Positions 15,758-24,131 are shown, numbered from the stretch's first letter. The stretch is 25,536 bases of DNA from JBBPYC01 sp038200275 (GCA_038200275.1 JBBPYC010000014.1:1-25536), one strand, 5' to 3'. Notes: generated by a model not told the origin, from the sequence alone. A program made the numbers and translations.

Positions 15758-18190
15758 ATGAACAAACCGATCGACCCCGCACTGCTGGCCGAACCGCACG
15801 CCTTCGCCGGCTATGCACGCAACGCCGAGGCGCGCTTCGATGCACCGGCCGAGCAGCAGGCCGAAGCCGCTGGCGCACGCGTGGGCATCAGCACGCCGCA
15901 TGAATCGGCCGCACTGCACGTGGCGGGTGCCGCCACCTACGTCGACGACATTGCGGAAGTCGCCGGCACCCTGCACTGCGCGCTCGGTCTTGCGCCGGTC
16001 GCGGCCGGCCGGATGATCGGCCTGGCGCTGGATGCGGTGCGCGCGATGCCCGGCGTGGTCGACGTGCTCACCGCCGACGACATCCCCGGCCCGAACGATT
16101 GCGGCTCGATCATTCATGACGACCCGATCCTCTGCGATGGTGAGATTCGCTACCTCGGCCAGCCGCTGTTCGCGGTGATCGCACGCACGCGCAACGAGGC
16201 GCGCCGTGCGGCTGCGTTGGCGAAGTCGGTGCTCACGATCGAGCCGCAACCGCCCGTGATCACGCCGCAGGACGCCCACGCCAAGGGCCAGTACGTGCTG
16301 CCGCCGATGCAGCTGCTGCGCGCAGACAACGATGGCGGTGTGCCGGCCGTCCGGGCTGCGATCGACAACGCACCGCATCGCCTCAAAAGCACGCTGTCGG
16401 TCGGCGGTCAGGAGCAGTTTTACCTGGAAGGCCAGATCAGTTACGCGATCCCGAAAGAGCGCGGCGCCATGCACGTGCACTGCTCGACGCAGCACCCAAG
16501 CGAGATGCAACACCTGGTGGCCCACGCGCTGGAGCTGCACGCGCACGACGTGCGCGTCGAATGCCGGCGCATGGGAGGCGGCTTCGGCGGCAAGGAATCG
16601 CAGTCGGCGCTGTTTGCGTGTGTTGCGGCGGTGGCTGCGGCCAAGCTGCAGCGGCCGGTCAAGCTGCGGCTCGACCGGGACGACGATTTCTTGATCACCG
16701 GTCGCCGGCACGGTTTCTGGTACGACTACGAAGTCGGCTACGACGACGACGGCCGCGTGCTGGGTGCGCGCATCGACATGGTCAGCAACGCCGGGCATTC
16801 GGCCGACTTGTCCGGGCCGGTGATGACGCGGGCACTGTGCCATTTCGACAACGCCTACTGGTTGCCGAACGTCGACATGCACGGCTTCTCGGCGCGCACC
16901 AACACGCAGAGCAACACCGCGTTTCGCGGCTTCGGCGGGCCGCAAGGTGCAGTTGCGATCGAGAACATCCTCGACTCGATCGCGCGCAAGCTGGACAAAG
17001 ATCCGCTCGACATCCGCAAGGCAAACTTCTACGGCACGCAAGACCACAACGTCACGCCGTACGGCCAGACCGTGACCGACAACATCGTGCACGAACTGGT
17101 CGCCGAGCTGGAAGCCACCAGCGACTACCGCACACGCCGCGCATCGATTGCCGCATACAACCAGTCGAGCCCGCTGCTCAAACGTGGCATCGCGATTGCG
17201 CCGCTGAAGTTCGGCATCTCGTTCAACGTCAAGCACTTCAACCAGGCCGGCGCGCTGGTTCACGTCTACAACGACGGCTCGATCCTTGTGAACCACGGCG
17301 GCACCGAGATGGGCCAGGGTTTGAACACGAAGGTCGCGCAGGTGGTGGCGCATGAACTCGGCGTGAGCCTCGACCTGGTGCGCTGCACGGCAACCGATAC
17401 GCAAAAGGTCGCCAACACCTCCGCCACCGCCGCTTCGACCGGCGCCGACCTGAACGGCAAGGCCGCGCAGGATGCGGCGCGGCAGATCAAGGAGCGGTTG
17501 GCTGCCTGCATTTCTCAGCACCACGGCGGCAACGCGGCTGATGTGCGCTTTGCCAACGACAAGGTGCTGGTCAACGGCAAGTCATTGCCGTTTTCCGCCG
17601 TGGTCGCGCAGGGATATCTGGACCGTGTCCAGCTGTGGTCCGACGGGTTTTATGCAACGCCAGGCCTGTCCTGGGACCGCGAGACGATGAAGGGCCACCC
17701 GTTCTATTACTTCGCGTATGGCGCGGCCGTCAGCGAAGTCGTGATTGATATCTTGACCGGCGAGTGGAAGCTGCTGCGCGCTGACATCCTGCACGACGCC
17801 GGCAAGTCGCTGAACCCGGCGTTGGACATCGGCCAGATCGAAGGGGCCTTCATCCAGGGCATGGGCTGGCTCACGATGGAAGAACTGGTCTGGCACCCCA
17901 CGACCGGCAAGCTGACCACGCATGCGCCGAGCACCTACAAGATTCCGACCGCGAACGACTGCCCACCGGTGTTCAACGTGCGCCTGTTCGACGGCCCGAA
18001 CAAGGAAGACAGCATCCACCGCAGCAAGGCGGTCGGCGAGCCGCCGCTGCTGCTGCCGTTTTCGGTGTTCTTTGCGATTCGCGATGCGGTGTCGGCCGCG
18101 GGTGGCCACCGGATTGATCCGCCGCTGACGGCGCCCGCGACCAGCGAAGCGATCCTGCGGGCGGTGACTGCGGTGCAGGCCGCGCACTGA
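15758..18190 (+). CDS. xdhB: Xanthine dehydrogenase large subunit (molybdopterin)
   Basis: The 810-aa molybdenum subunit oxidises hypoxanthine and xanthine to urate. I start at the ATG of MNKPIDPALL because GAGGAG lies nine bases upstream; an open frame reaches back to 15398 only as overlap with xdhA. Molybdopterin-binding motifs are GGGFGGKESQ, NTAFRGFGGPQG, GGTEMGQGLNTKVAQV, ATAASTGADLNGKAA and EGAFIQGMGWLTMEEL. The catalytic Glu of the family is in KAVGEPPLLL (E761 here). The substrate-pocket Arg is likely in the AFRGFGG segment. It fits XdhB of the bacterial A2B2 xanthine dehydrogenases; other purine hydroxylases are less likely given adjacent guaD and xdhC. Confidence 0.95.
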   Translation: MNKPIDPALLAEPHAFAGYARNAEARFDAPAEQQAEAAGARVGISTPHESAALHVAGAATYVDDIAEVAGTLHCALGLAPVAAGRMIGLALDAVRAMPGVVDVLTADDIPGPNDCGSIIHDDPILCDGEIRYLGQPLFAVIARTRNEARRAAALAKSVLTIEPQPPVITPQDAHAKGQYVLPPMQLLRADNDGGVPAVRAAIDNAPHRLKSTLSVGGQEQFYLEGQISYAIPKERGAMHVHCSTQHPSEMQHLVAHALELHAHDVRVECRRMGGGFGGKESQSALFACVAAVAAAKLQRPVKLRLDRDDDFLITGRRHGFWYDYEVGYDDDGRVLGARIDMVSNAGHSADLSGPVMTRALCHFDNAYWLPNVDMHGFSARTNTQSNTAFRGFGGPQGAVAIENILDSIARKLDKDPLDIRKANFYGTQDHNVTPYGQTVTDNIVHELVAELEATSDYRTRRASIAAYNQSSPLLKRGIAIAPLKFGISFNVKHFNQAGALVHVYNDGSILVNHGGTEMGQGLNTKVAQVVAHELGVSLDLVRCTATDTQKVANTSATAASTGADLNGKAAQDAARQIKERLAACISQHHGGNAADVRFANDKVLVNGKSLPFSAVVAQGYLDRVQLWSDGFYATPGLSWDRETMKGHPFYYFAYGAAVSEVVIDILTGEWKLLRADILHDAGKSLNPALDIGQIEGAFIQGMGWLTMEELVWHPTTGKLTTHAPSTYKIPTANDCPPVFNVRLFDGPNKEDSIHRSKAVGEPPLLLPFSVFFAIRDAVSAAGGHRIDPPLTAPATSEAILRAVTAVQAAH

Positions 18191-18206
18191 GCAGCGGGTG
18201 ACCTCG

Positions 18207-19124
18207 ATGCGTAACGACCCGGTGCGCGCGGTCGCCTGCGATTGGCTGGCGACTGCGCATCGTGCTGTGCTGGTCGAGGTCACGCAGGCGCGTGGCTCGG
18301 CGCCGCGCGAAGCCGGCACCCGCATGCTCGTCGCGTCGACCGAGGTCGTCGGCACCATCGGCGGCGGCCATCTGGAGTGGAAGGCGATTGCGCAGGCGCG
18401 TGCGCTGCTCGTTGCTCACCCTTCTTCTGAGTTCGAGCCCGAAGTCGCGCACTACCCGCTTGGGCCCATGCTGGGCCAATGCTGCGGTGGTGCCGTCAGC
18501 TTACGTTTTTCGCTACTAAATCCAGAGCACACTTTGCACTGGCCACTAGCGCCTCCCCGGTTTTTTCTGCAGATGTATGGTGCCGGCCATGTCGGTCGCG
18601 CGATTGCTCGGCTGCTGGCCGACATCGATTGCACCGTTGACTGGATTGATGAGCGGGAAGACGAGTTCCCACATTCGCTCGGATCCACGGCAGCGTGGCC
18701 AACTCATATCCGCAAGACCGCCGTGGACACGGTGGAGGCCGAAGTCGCTACGGCGCCGCCCGGCGCGTTCTACCTTGTCCTGACGCACCAACACGATCTT
18801 GATTGGCGCATCACGAAGGAGGTGCTCAAGCGCGCCGACTTCGGCTACCTCGGCCTGATTGGCTCGGACACCAAGCGCGCTCAATTCTTTCGCCGCTTCG
18901 AGCGGCATGGCGTTTCTCCCAAGGCAATTGCGCGCATCACCTGCCCGATCGGCATCCCCGGCGTCACCGGCAAGGAGCCGGAGATCATTGCCGTGGCAGC
19001 AGTGGCGCAGCTGTTGCAGCGGTCGTCGGCCGGCTTCGTGGATCTTGCGAATGAAGTCTCTTTGAGGTCCGAGACAACGCATCGGCCCATCGAGCAGACT
19101 GCGTCGTCAGGAAACGGAAGCTGA
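18207..19124 (+). CDS. xdhC: Xanthine dehydrogenase accessory protein XdhC
   Basis: XdhC binds the molybdenum cofactor, promotes its sulfuration and delivers it to XdhB. The 305-aa protein shows RGSAPREAGTRMLV, GTIGGGHLEWKAI and MLGQCCGGAVSL in the N-terminal XdhC/CoxI domain. It then has a Rossmann-like domain with YGAGHVGRAIARLLADIDC, DEREDEFP, the LTHQHDLD motif and LGLIGSDTKRAQF. I choose the ATG with GGTGA just upstream; a GTG at 18198 would add three residues. It follows xdhB by 16 bases and completes the xdhABC operon. Confidence 0.93.
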   Translation: MRNDPVRAVACDWLATAHRAVLVEVTQARGSAPREAGTRMLVASTEVVGTIGGGHLEWKAIAQARALLVAHPSSEFEPEVAHYPLGPMLGQCCGGAVSLRFSLLNPEHTLHWPLAPPRFFLQMYGAGHVGRAIARLLADIDCTVDWIDEREDEFPHSLGSTAAWPTHIRKTAVDTVEAEVATAPPGAFYLVLTHQHDLDWRITKEVLKRADFGYLGLIGSDTKRAQFFRRFERHGVSPKAIARITCPIGIPGVTGKEPEIIAVAAVAQLLQRSSAGFVDLANEVSLRSETTHRPIEQTASSGNGS

Positions 19125-19312
19125 GCAAATCGCACCTCGAGACGATCCTGTGCCCCGCGCTGCTGAGCCGCCGCACCGCAGCGTCCGCTGTGCCGCTCGC
19201 TGCCCTATGCCTGCCGGCCGACAGCGACTCCGATCTGCTGCGCTCGCAGCCTGACCCGCACGGTCGGGTTTCTCCTGCGCGCTGACGCCCTGCGCCCGGT
19301 TAGCATCGCGCG

Positions 19313-20077
19313 ATGAACCGACACCTCTTCATCCTGACCGGTGCCTCGCGCGGCATGGGGCTGGCCATGGCGCGCCAGTTGATTGCACCGGGGCACGTGC
19401 TGCTGTGCATTGCGCGCCAGACCAATCCCGATCTCGACGCGGTTGCAGCCGAGCACGACACGCTGCTCGTGCAGTGGCAACAAGACCTGGCCGAGTCGAT
19501 CGACGCGGCGCAGCGGCTGCATGAATGGCTCAGCGATTCGGAGCCGGCAGGGCTTGCCTCAGCTACCCTGATCAACAACGCCGGCATGATCGCGCAGATT
19601 GCCCCGCTGGCGCAGATCGACCCACTCGAGCTGGCCGCGTCGATGCGCGTCAACCTGGAAGCGCCGATGCTGTTGACCGGCGCTTTCCTGCGTGCCACTG
19701 CCGAATGGTCGGCGCGCCGCAAGGTGCTTTGCATTTCCTCGGGCCTGGGTCGCAAGGCGATGGCGTCGCAAGCAGGCTACTGCACCGCCAAAGCCGGTCT
19801 CGACCACTTCGCGCGCTGCGTTGCGCTCGAGCAGGCGCCGCTTGGCGACAAGGGTGCGCGCATCTGTTCGCTGGCGCCCGGCGTGATCGACACCGACATG
19901 CAGACTCAGTTGCGCGACGCAGACGCCGCGCAGTTCGCAGACCGCGACAGCTTCGTCGGACTCAAGTCGCAAGGCAAACTGGCCTCACCCGAGGCCGCTG
20001 CCACCCGCGTGCTCGGCTACCTGGCGCTCGACGACTTCGGCAGCCAACCGGTGGCCGACGTGCGGGATCTGGGCTGA
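19313..20077 (+). CDS. Short-chain dehydrogenase/reductase (SDR)
   Basis: A 254-aa classical SDR: dinucleotide-binding TGASRGMG at 9-16, NNAG at 88-91, and the catalytic Ser142/143, Tyr156 and Lys160 in the YxxxK order. The layout, with ICSLAPGVIDTDMQ after the active site, is close to the benzil reductase/sepiapterin reductase-like subgroup, but the substrate cannot be read. The 188-base gap after xdhC makes an independent transcript likely. The conserved-looking end PVADVRDLG is followed by the repeat region. Confidence 0.88.
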   Translation: MNRHLFILTGASRGMGLAMARQLIAPGHVLLCIARQTNPDLDAVAAEHDTLLVQWQQDLAESIDAAQRLHEWLSDSEPAGLASATLINNAGMIAQIAPLAQIDPLELAASMRVNLEAPMLLTGAFLRATAEWSARRKVLCISSGLGRKAMASQAGYCTAKAGLDHFARCVALEQAPLGDKGARICSLAPGVIDTDMQTQLRDADAAQFADRDSFVGLKSQGKLASPEAAATRVLGYLALDDFGSQPVADVRDLG

Positions 20078-20148
20078 AAAGCCAGACCGCTCAGGCGTGC
20101 GTTGGCTCCAGTCGACTTGACCCGTTCGCATTGGTTCACATCGACTTC

Positions 20149-20249
20149 TCAAACATGGACCGCGGCGCCTGCTCCGCCAAGCCGCAGGCGGCGCTCCCGG
20201 CAGGCGTGAGCAGAAGGCCGACAAAGGGAGCGAAGGCCACAGGGGGGAG
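20149..20249 (-). repeat. Dispersed intergenic repeat, copy 2 (tandem)
   Basis: Reads in reverse relative to copy 1 at 3764-3863. On the minus strand it runs from a CTCCCCCCTG block through CTTCGCTCCC and GGCGGAGCAGG to CCGCGGTCCATG. Several positions differ from copy 3, which follows head-to-tail with a period close to 105 bases. Confidence 0.6.
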
Positions 20250-20354
20250 CCCCCTTCCAACAGGGGCTGCGGAGCTGGCTCCGCCAGGCCGCAGGCGCCG
20301 CCCCCGGTGAGGGGGTAGCCGAGCGCCGACCGAAGGGAGCAAAGGCTGGGGGAG
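20250..20354 (-). repeat. Dispersed intergenic repeat, copy 3 (tandem)
   Basis: On the minus strand it starts CTCCCCCAGC, continues TTGCTCCCTTCGGTCGGC, a CCCCC-TCACCGGGGG hairpin and GGCGGAGCCAGCTCCG, and ends CCCCTGTTGGAAGGGGG. It is the best match to copy 1 in the paa operon. It abuts a 22-base tandem duplication covering the ppk2 stop codon. The 20078-20377 spacer holds nothing else I recognise. Confidence 0.7.
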
Positions 20355-20387
20355 ATCAATAAACCCGCTGGGGAAGATCAATAAACC
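20344..20387 (-). repeat. 22-base tandem duplication over the ppk2 stop codon
   Basis: Two adjacent 22-base units (20344-20365 and 20366-20387) share GATCAATAAACC and a CTGGGGRA block, with about two mismatches. On the minus strand the first unit supplies the final ppk2 codons and the TGA stop. The second is an untranslated copy joined to the dispersed repeat. Confidence 0.65.
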
Positions 20388-21370
20388 TCTGGCACCACGA
20401 TCTGCGCCGGTGTCGGTCGGCGCACGTAGTCCTCGTGCCGCACCCGCGCCGGCATCACGATGCCAGGACGTTCGGTTTCCTGGTAGTTCATCAAGGACAG
20501 CAGATGGTGGATGCAGTTGAGCCGCGCTTTTTTTTTGTCGTCGGCCTGCACCACCCACCAGGGTGCTTCGGCAATGTGGGTGCGCTCGATCATGGTTTCC
20601 TTGGCCTTGGTGTAAGCCTCCCAGCGCCGGCGCGATTCGAGGTCCATCGGGCTCAGCTTCCACTGCTTGAGCGGGTCGTGGATGCGGCCCAAAAAGCGGA
20701 GGTGCTGCTCTTCGTCCGAGATGGAGAACCAGTACTTGACGATCTGCATGCCAGAGCGAACCAGCATTTTTTCGAACTCCGGCACGCTGCGAAAAAACTC
20801 CTCGTACTGGTCGTCGTTGCAGAAACCCATCACGCGCTCGACGCCCGCGCGGTTGTACCAGCTGCGGTCGAACAGCACGATCTCGCCGGCCGCCGGCAGG
20901 TGCGACACATAGCGCTGGAAGTACCACTGCGTGCGCTCCCGGTCGTTCGGCGCGGGCAGCGCGGCCACCCGGCAGACGCGCGGATTCAGCCGCTGCGTGA
21001 TGCGCTTGATCACGCCGCCCTTGCCGGCTGCATCCCGCCCTTCGAACAGCACGACGAGCTTGTGCCCGGTGTGCTGCACCCAATCCTGCAGCTTGACCAG
21101 CTCCCCCTGCAGCCGGAACAGCTCACGAAAATACTTGCGGCGGCGCTCGCGTTCGCTTTCCGTCTCGTCGCTGAGCTCGACGCCAGTGCCGTCCGCGTCG
21201 ATCCGAAACCGGTCGTCGACTTCCATTTCGAGCTCTTCGTCGTAGCCGTCGATCAATTCGCGGTGCAGGCGCCGTGCGATCTCGGCCTCGCCTTCGGCAG
21301 AGACGCTGGCCGCCGCCGCGCCCGCATCGAACGACCGCGGTGGTCCCTGGGTTGGAGCCTTTGAATTCAT
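20378..21370 (-). CDS. ppk2: Polyphosphate kinase 2 (class I)
   Basis: PPK2 transfers phosphate from polyphosphate to nucleoside diphosphates (class I) in the cytoplasm, linking phosphate reserves to nucleotide supply. The 330-aa protein has an approximately 80-residue acidic/basic N-terminal lead. The kinase core follows: Walker A GRDAAGKGG at 111-119, LPAPNDRERTQWYFQRYV, Walker B with lid FDRSWYNRAGVE from 167, and MDLESRRRWEAYTKAKETM. It is a single-domain class I-like enzyme by size and motifs. The ATG is preceded by a short divergent spacer (218 bases) toward bktB. The C-terminal VPEVY codons lie in a 22-base duplication. Confidence 0.93.
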   Translation of the reverse strand: MNSKAPTQGPPRSFDAGAAAASVSAEGEAEIARRLHRELIDGYDEELEMEVDDRFRIDADGTGVELSDETESERERRRKYFRELFRLQGELVKLQDWVQHTGHKLVVLFEGRDAAGKGGVIKRITQRLNPRVCRVAALPAPNDRERTQWYFQRYVSHLPAAGEIVLFDRSWYNRAGVERVMGFCNDDQYEEFFRSVPEFEKMLVRSGMQIVKYWFSISDEEQHLRFLGRIHDPLKQWKLSPMDLESRRRWEAYTKAKETMIERTHIAEAPWWVVQADDKKKARLNCIHHLLSLMNYQETERPGIVMPARVRHEDYVRRPTPAQIVVPEVY

Positions 21371-21588
21371 GAGAGACGACAGGTTCGGATGATGAAATGA
21401 GAGGGGGTGCGGTGCATTGTCCGATGAACCGGCTGCGAAGATCGAACGCCGCGGCGCGCATTGCGGCCGGGCCCGGGGTGCTGCCAGAATCGACGCTGAG
21501 GTGTGCTGTGGGCAGTTCGCCTCTGCGCCCGTGTCGAAACCGATCCGGTCGATCTTTCCCGTTCACCATTTGCAGGAGCCTCACCGTC

Positions 21589-22773
21589 ATGAACCGCGAA
21601 GTCTTTGTTGTCAGCGCCACCCGTACCGCCATCGGCACCTACGGCGGCAGCCTGAAGGACGTGCCGCCCACCGAACTCGGTGCGCTGGTCGTGCGCGAGG
21701 CGCTGCAGCGCGCCGCCGTTGACGGCGCGGAGGTGGGCCACGTGGTGTTCGGCCACGTCGTGAACAGCGAGCCCAAAGACATGTACCTGTCGCGCGTGGC
21801 GGCGGTGAACGGCGGCTGCAGCCATGAGACGCCGGCGTTCAATGTGAACCGGCTGTGCGGCTCCGGGCTGCAGGCGATCATCTCGGCTTCTCAGGCAATC
21901 CTGCTCGGCGACTGCGATGTGGCGATCGGCGCCGGGGCCGAGAGCATGAGCCGCGCGCCCTATGCAAGCCTGACCGCGCGCTGGGGCGCCCGCATGGGCG
22001 ACACCAAGATGGTCGACATGATGGTCGGCGCCCTGCACGATCCGTTTCACACAATCCACATGGGCGTCACGGCCGAGAACATCGCTGCCAAGTGGGGCAT
22101 CAGCCGCGACGATCAGGACCAGCTTGCCGTGACGAGTCACCAGCGCGCGGAACGCGCCACCACGGAAGGCCGCTTCAAGGACCAGATCGTGCCGGTGATG
22201 TTGAAAAGCAAAAAAGGCGAAGTCGCCTGGGCCACCGACGAGCACTTCCGCTCCGGCGCGCAGATGGCGGATTTTCAGAAGCTCAAGCCCGTGTTTCAGA
22301 AGGAAAACGGCACCGTCACAGCCGGCAACGCGTCCGGCTTGAACGACGCCGCCGCCGCCGTGGTGCTGATGGAAGGCACCCTGGCCGAGCAGCGCGGCGC
22401 CAAGCCATTGGCGCGGCTGGTGGGCTACGCGCACGCGGGGGTCGATCCGAAGTACATGGGAATCGGCCCGGTGCCCGCGTCAAAAAAAGCGTTGAGCCAG
22501 GCCGGCTTGACGATCGACCAGATGGACGTAATCGAGGCGAACGAAGCATTCGCTGCACAGGCCTGCGCGGTGGCGCGTGATCTAAAAATTGATCCGGAAA
22601 AGCTGAATCCGAACGGCTCCGGCATTTCACTGGGCCACCCGATCGGCGCGACCGGCGCGGTGATTACGGTGAAGGCGTTGTATGAACTGCAGCGGGTGCA
22701 GGGCCGCTACGCGCTCGTGACCATGTGTATTGGGGGCGGCCAGGGGATTGCAGCGATCTTTGAGAGGGTTTGA
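21589..22773 (+). CDS. bktB: Acetyl-CoA C-acyltransferase, BktB-type beta-ketothiolase
   Basis: A 394-aa thiolase II that condenses or cleaves short beta-ketoacyl-CoAs, as in polyhydroxyalkanoate synthesis or the last thiolysis of acid degradation. I start at MNREVFVVSATRTAIGTYGG (AGGAG ten bases upstream), not the upstream in-frame ATG at 21397. Active-site residues are C90 (NRLCGSG), H350 (NPNGSGISLGHP) and C380 (CIGGGQG). The segment GARMGDTKMVDMMVGALHDPFHTIHMGVTAEN is very close to what I remember of Cupriavidus BktB. The phenylacetate pathway also needs a thiolase, but PaaJ is a different branch. Confidence 0.9.
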   Translation: MNREVFVVSATRTAIGTYGGSLKDVPPTELGALVVREALQRAAVDGAEVGHVVFGHVVNSEPKDMYLSRVAAVNGGCSHETPAFNVNRLCGSGLQAIISASQAILLGDCDVAIGAGAESMSRAPYASLTARWGARMGDTKMVDMMVGALHDPFHTIHMGVTAENIAAKWGISRDDQDQLAVTSHQRAERATTEGRFKDQIVPVMLKSKKGEVAWATDEHFRSGAQMADFQKLKPVFQKENGTVTAGNASGLNDAAAAVVLMEGTLAEQRGAKPLARLVGYAHAGVDPKYMGIGPVPASKKALSQAGLTIDQMDVIEANEAFAAQACAVARDLKIDPEKLNPNGSGISLGHPIGATGAVITVKALYELQRVQGRYALVTMCIGGGQGIAAIFERV

Positions 22774-22841
22774 TTCGCCCAATGCACGCGCGTCCAGTGG
22801 CCGGGGGTCACCTACCGCAAGCCGACAAAACCATTGGTGCC

Positions 22842-22918
22842 GCCAAATTCAAGCGGCCCTCGTCGATGGTGGAGTTAACTTGCCGCAGTAGGCCGTCCGG
22901 TGGAACGACGGGTTGAGC
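22842..22918 (-). repeat. Degenerate attC-like site at the left end of the array
   Basis: A GTTGAGC core (22912-22918) matches GTTRRRY, with TTC-A-CGG complementarity between 22848-22856 and 22900-22908. It overlaps the last codons of the antitoxin gene. The other core (GCCAAAT, 22842-22848) is degenerate, so this may be a damaged end site. Confidence 0.35.
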
Positions 22919-23147
22919 GGCGCGCGTCGCTTGGCGGCGAAGACTTCTTTTCCGCAAGCTTTCCAGTCACAAACTTGTGGAGAACGCTTGCAATCAAGGT
23001 TTGATAGGGCATAACTTCCTCAAGCGCTTTGGCCTGTATATCGAGCAAGTCAGCCGTGGACAGGCGGATGTTCACCCGTTTGTCCTTGATGGCGGTGGCT
23101 CTTGCCGCGGCTCGCATTCGTTGCAGTTCTTCCCTGCTTGCAGTCAT
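22875..23147 (-). CDS. CopG/BrnA-like antitoxin, no toxin seen (integron cassette gene)
   Basis: A 90-aa protein beginning MTASREELQRMRAAARATAIKDKR. The core KRVNIRLSTADLLDIQAKALEEVMPYQTLIASVLHKFVTGKL fits small ribbon-helix-helix antitoxins of the CopG/BrnA type: a basic strand, then helices with the PYQT-L-S/A-LHK motif. The ATG has GGAG five bases before it; an upstream GTG (23180) is less likely. The C-terminal tail (KKSSPPSDARRSTRRSTGRPTAAS) is basic, low-complexity and overlaps an attC-like core, so it may be read-through into the site. No toxin gene lies beside it. Confidence 0.72.
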   Translation of the reverse strand: MTASREELQRMRAAARATAIKDKRVNIRLSTADLLDIQAKALEEVMPYQTLIASVLHKFVTGKLAEKKSSPPSDARRSTRRSTGRPTAAS

Positions 23148-23174
23148 TGATTCTCCGGCCGGATGGGTTGTTTC

Positions 23175-23409
23175 GACCAACGACCAAATTCAGACGCCGC
23201 CGTAGCCGGTCGGCTGGAATGCAGAGACAGGCGCAAAGATGGATTGGCCCCGGCGCTGGGCGCAACCCAGACGCAGTGCCAGCCACTGCCGCACGCGGTT
23301 TGCTACCAAAAATATAGCGCAATGCGTAGATGAAACCAGCGGCGCAGCTCTTTTTGGCTTCGGATTTGGCATGACACTGCACTTACTCCGCTTGAGCGAA
23401 GGGTTGGGC
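23175..23409 (-). repeat. Long, structured attC-like site with inserted repeat
   Basis: Read on the minus strand it starts GCCCAACCCTTCGCTCAAGCGG (the usual 5' half of such sites) from 23409 and overlaps the end of the UPF0158 gene. About 235 bases on, a weak GTTGGTC core lies some 30 bases before the antitoxin ATG. The middle holds two hairpins: CTGGG/CCCAG (23256-23270) and GCAGTG/CACTGC (23273-23289). The 5' half is convincing; the 3' half is diverged or replaced. Confidence 0.4.
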
Positions 23410-23862
23410 GTCACTGGCGCTTCTCAGAACAACGAAGCCATTCTCAGAAGCCCAAGTGATCAAGGCCGCTCTGGTGGCGTTCGCTTCGTACTCATACCAG
23501 CGTTCGAGGTGACGCTCGCGTTCAAGGAATGCCTTGAGCTTCCCATACGCGTCACGCTGACGGAAGAACGATTGAACCGATTCCACGTATTGCGGCAGTT
23601 CCGCTTCGACGAACGACATGACAAGGCTTCGCCCGAGATCAAGATCGTTCTTGTGAGGCATGGCGACGTAACGCGCGCCGTCGTCAATGTCCTCCGGGCG
23701 TTCTTCTCCGAAGTCGCCATTCCTCGATTTGAGGAAGATTTCTGCTGTCTTGCGACACAGAAGGGCTTTGTTCTCATAGGGCGCCCCCGACGACGACCAC
23801 TGGAGAGCAGACTCCAGCGCGTCATAGGTGATTGCAATCGCTGCGGATGGAACCTGGGCCAC
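23383..23862 (-). CDS. UPF0158 family protein (integron cassette gene)
   Basis: About 159 aa from the GTG at 23862 (MAQVPSAAIAITYDALESALQWSSSG). The order of segments matches UPF0158: YENKALLCRKTAEIFL, PEDIDDGARYVAMPHKNDLDLGRSLVMSFVEAELPQYVESVQSFFRQRDAYGKLKAFL, and WYEYEANATRAALITWASENGFVV. The function of the family is unknown. A TTG start at 23937 would overlap the upstream gene by 62 bases; the GTG lies 13 bases after that gene's stop, so I prefer it. The TAA is inside the next attC-like site. It is probably co-transcribed with the winged-helix gene in the same cassette. Confidence 0.75.
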   Translation of the reverse strand: MAQVPSAAIAITYDALESALQWSSSGAPYENKALLCRKTAEIFLKSRNGDFGEERPEDIDDGARYVAMPHKNDLDLGRSLVMSFVEAELPQYVESVQSFFRQRDAYGKLKAFLERERHLERWYEYEANATRAALITWASENGFVVLRSASDAQPFAQAE

Positions 23863-23875
23863 GGTCTGATCTTGA

Positions 23876-24115
23876 TCACTCGAGGTCAGGCAGTTCGGAT
23901 CGACGAACGAGAACGCTGATCGATCGTGCTTGGCCAAGCGTTCTTTCGATCAGACCGCGCGACTCTAGCGCGACCACCATTTGATGAACAGTCGGCGCCG
24001 AGACCGCAAAGTACTTTTGAATGTCGGCTTCTGCAGGCGAACGACGATTGATCTTGCTGTAGTAGTAAATGAAGGCAAGGTATTGGCCTTGACGAGCGGT
24101 GAACATGGCAGACAT
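23876..24115 (-). CDS. Small winged-helix (LexA/MarR-like) DNA-binding protein (integron cassette gene)
   Basis: 79 aa: MFTARQGQYLAFIYYYSKINRRSPAEADIQKYFAVSAPTVHQMVVALESRGLIERTLGQARSISVLV is a winged-helix domain. The SAPTVHQMVVALESRGLIER recognition helix is like the LexA N-terminal domain, but without the peptidase. Starts at 24115 or 24106 are possible and no good Shine-Dalgarno is visible. The gene begins 17 bases after the 3' core of the attC at 24132-24257, as cassette genes do. It is followed closely by the UPF0158 gene, probably in one cassette. Confidence 0.72.
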   Translation of the reverse strand: MSAMFTARQGQYLAFIYYYSKINRRSPAEADIQKYFAVSAPTVHQMVVALESRGLIERTLGQARSISVLVRRSELPDLE

Positions 24116-24131
24116 GAGCACTGGTTCGTAA

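Noticed and set aside
20435..21364. 309-codon plus-strand open frame opposite ppk2
   Set aside because: Antisense shadow of an intact PPK2 with all kinase motifs.
23190..23414. 73-74 codon minus-strand frame (MTPNPSLKRSKCS...) as a gene
   Set aside because: It begins in the attC 5' half and translates through the structured repeat; such peptides are typical read-through of attC DNA.
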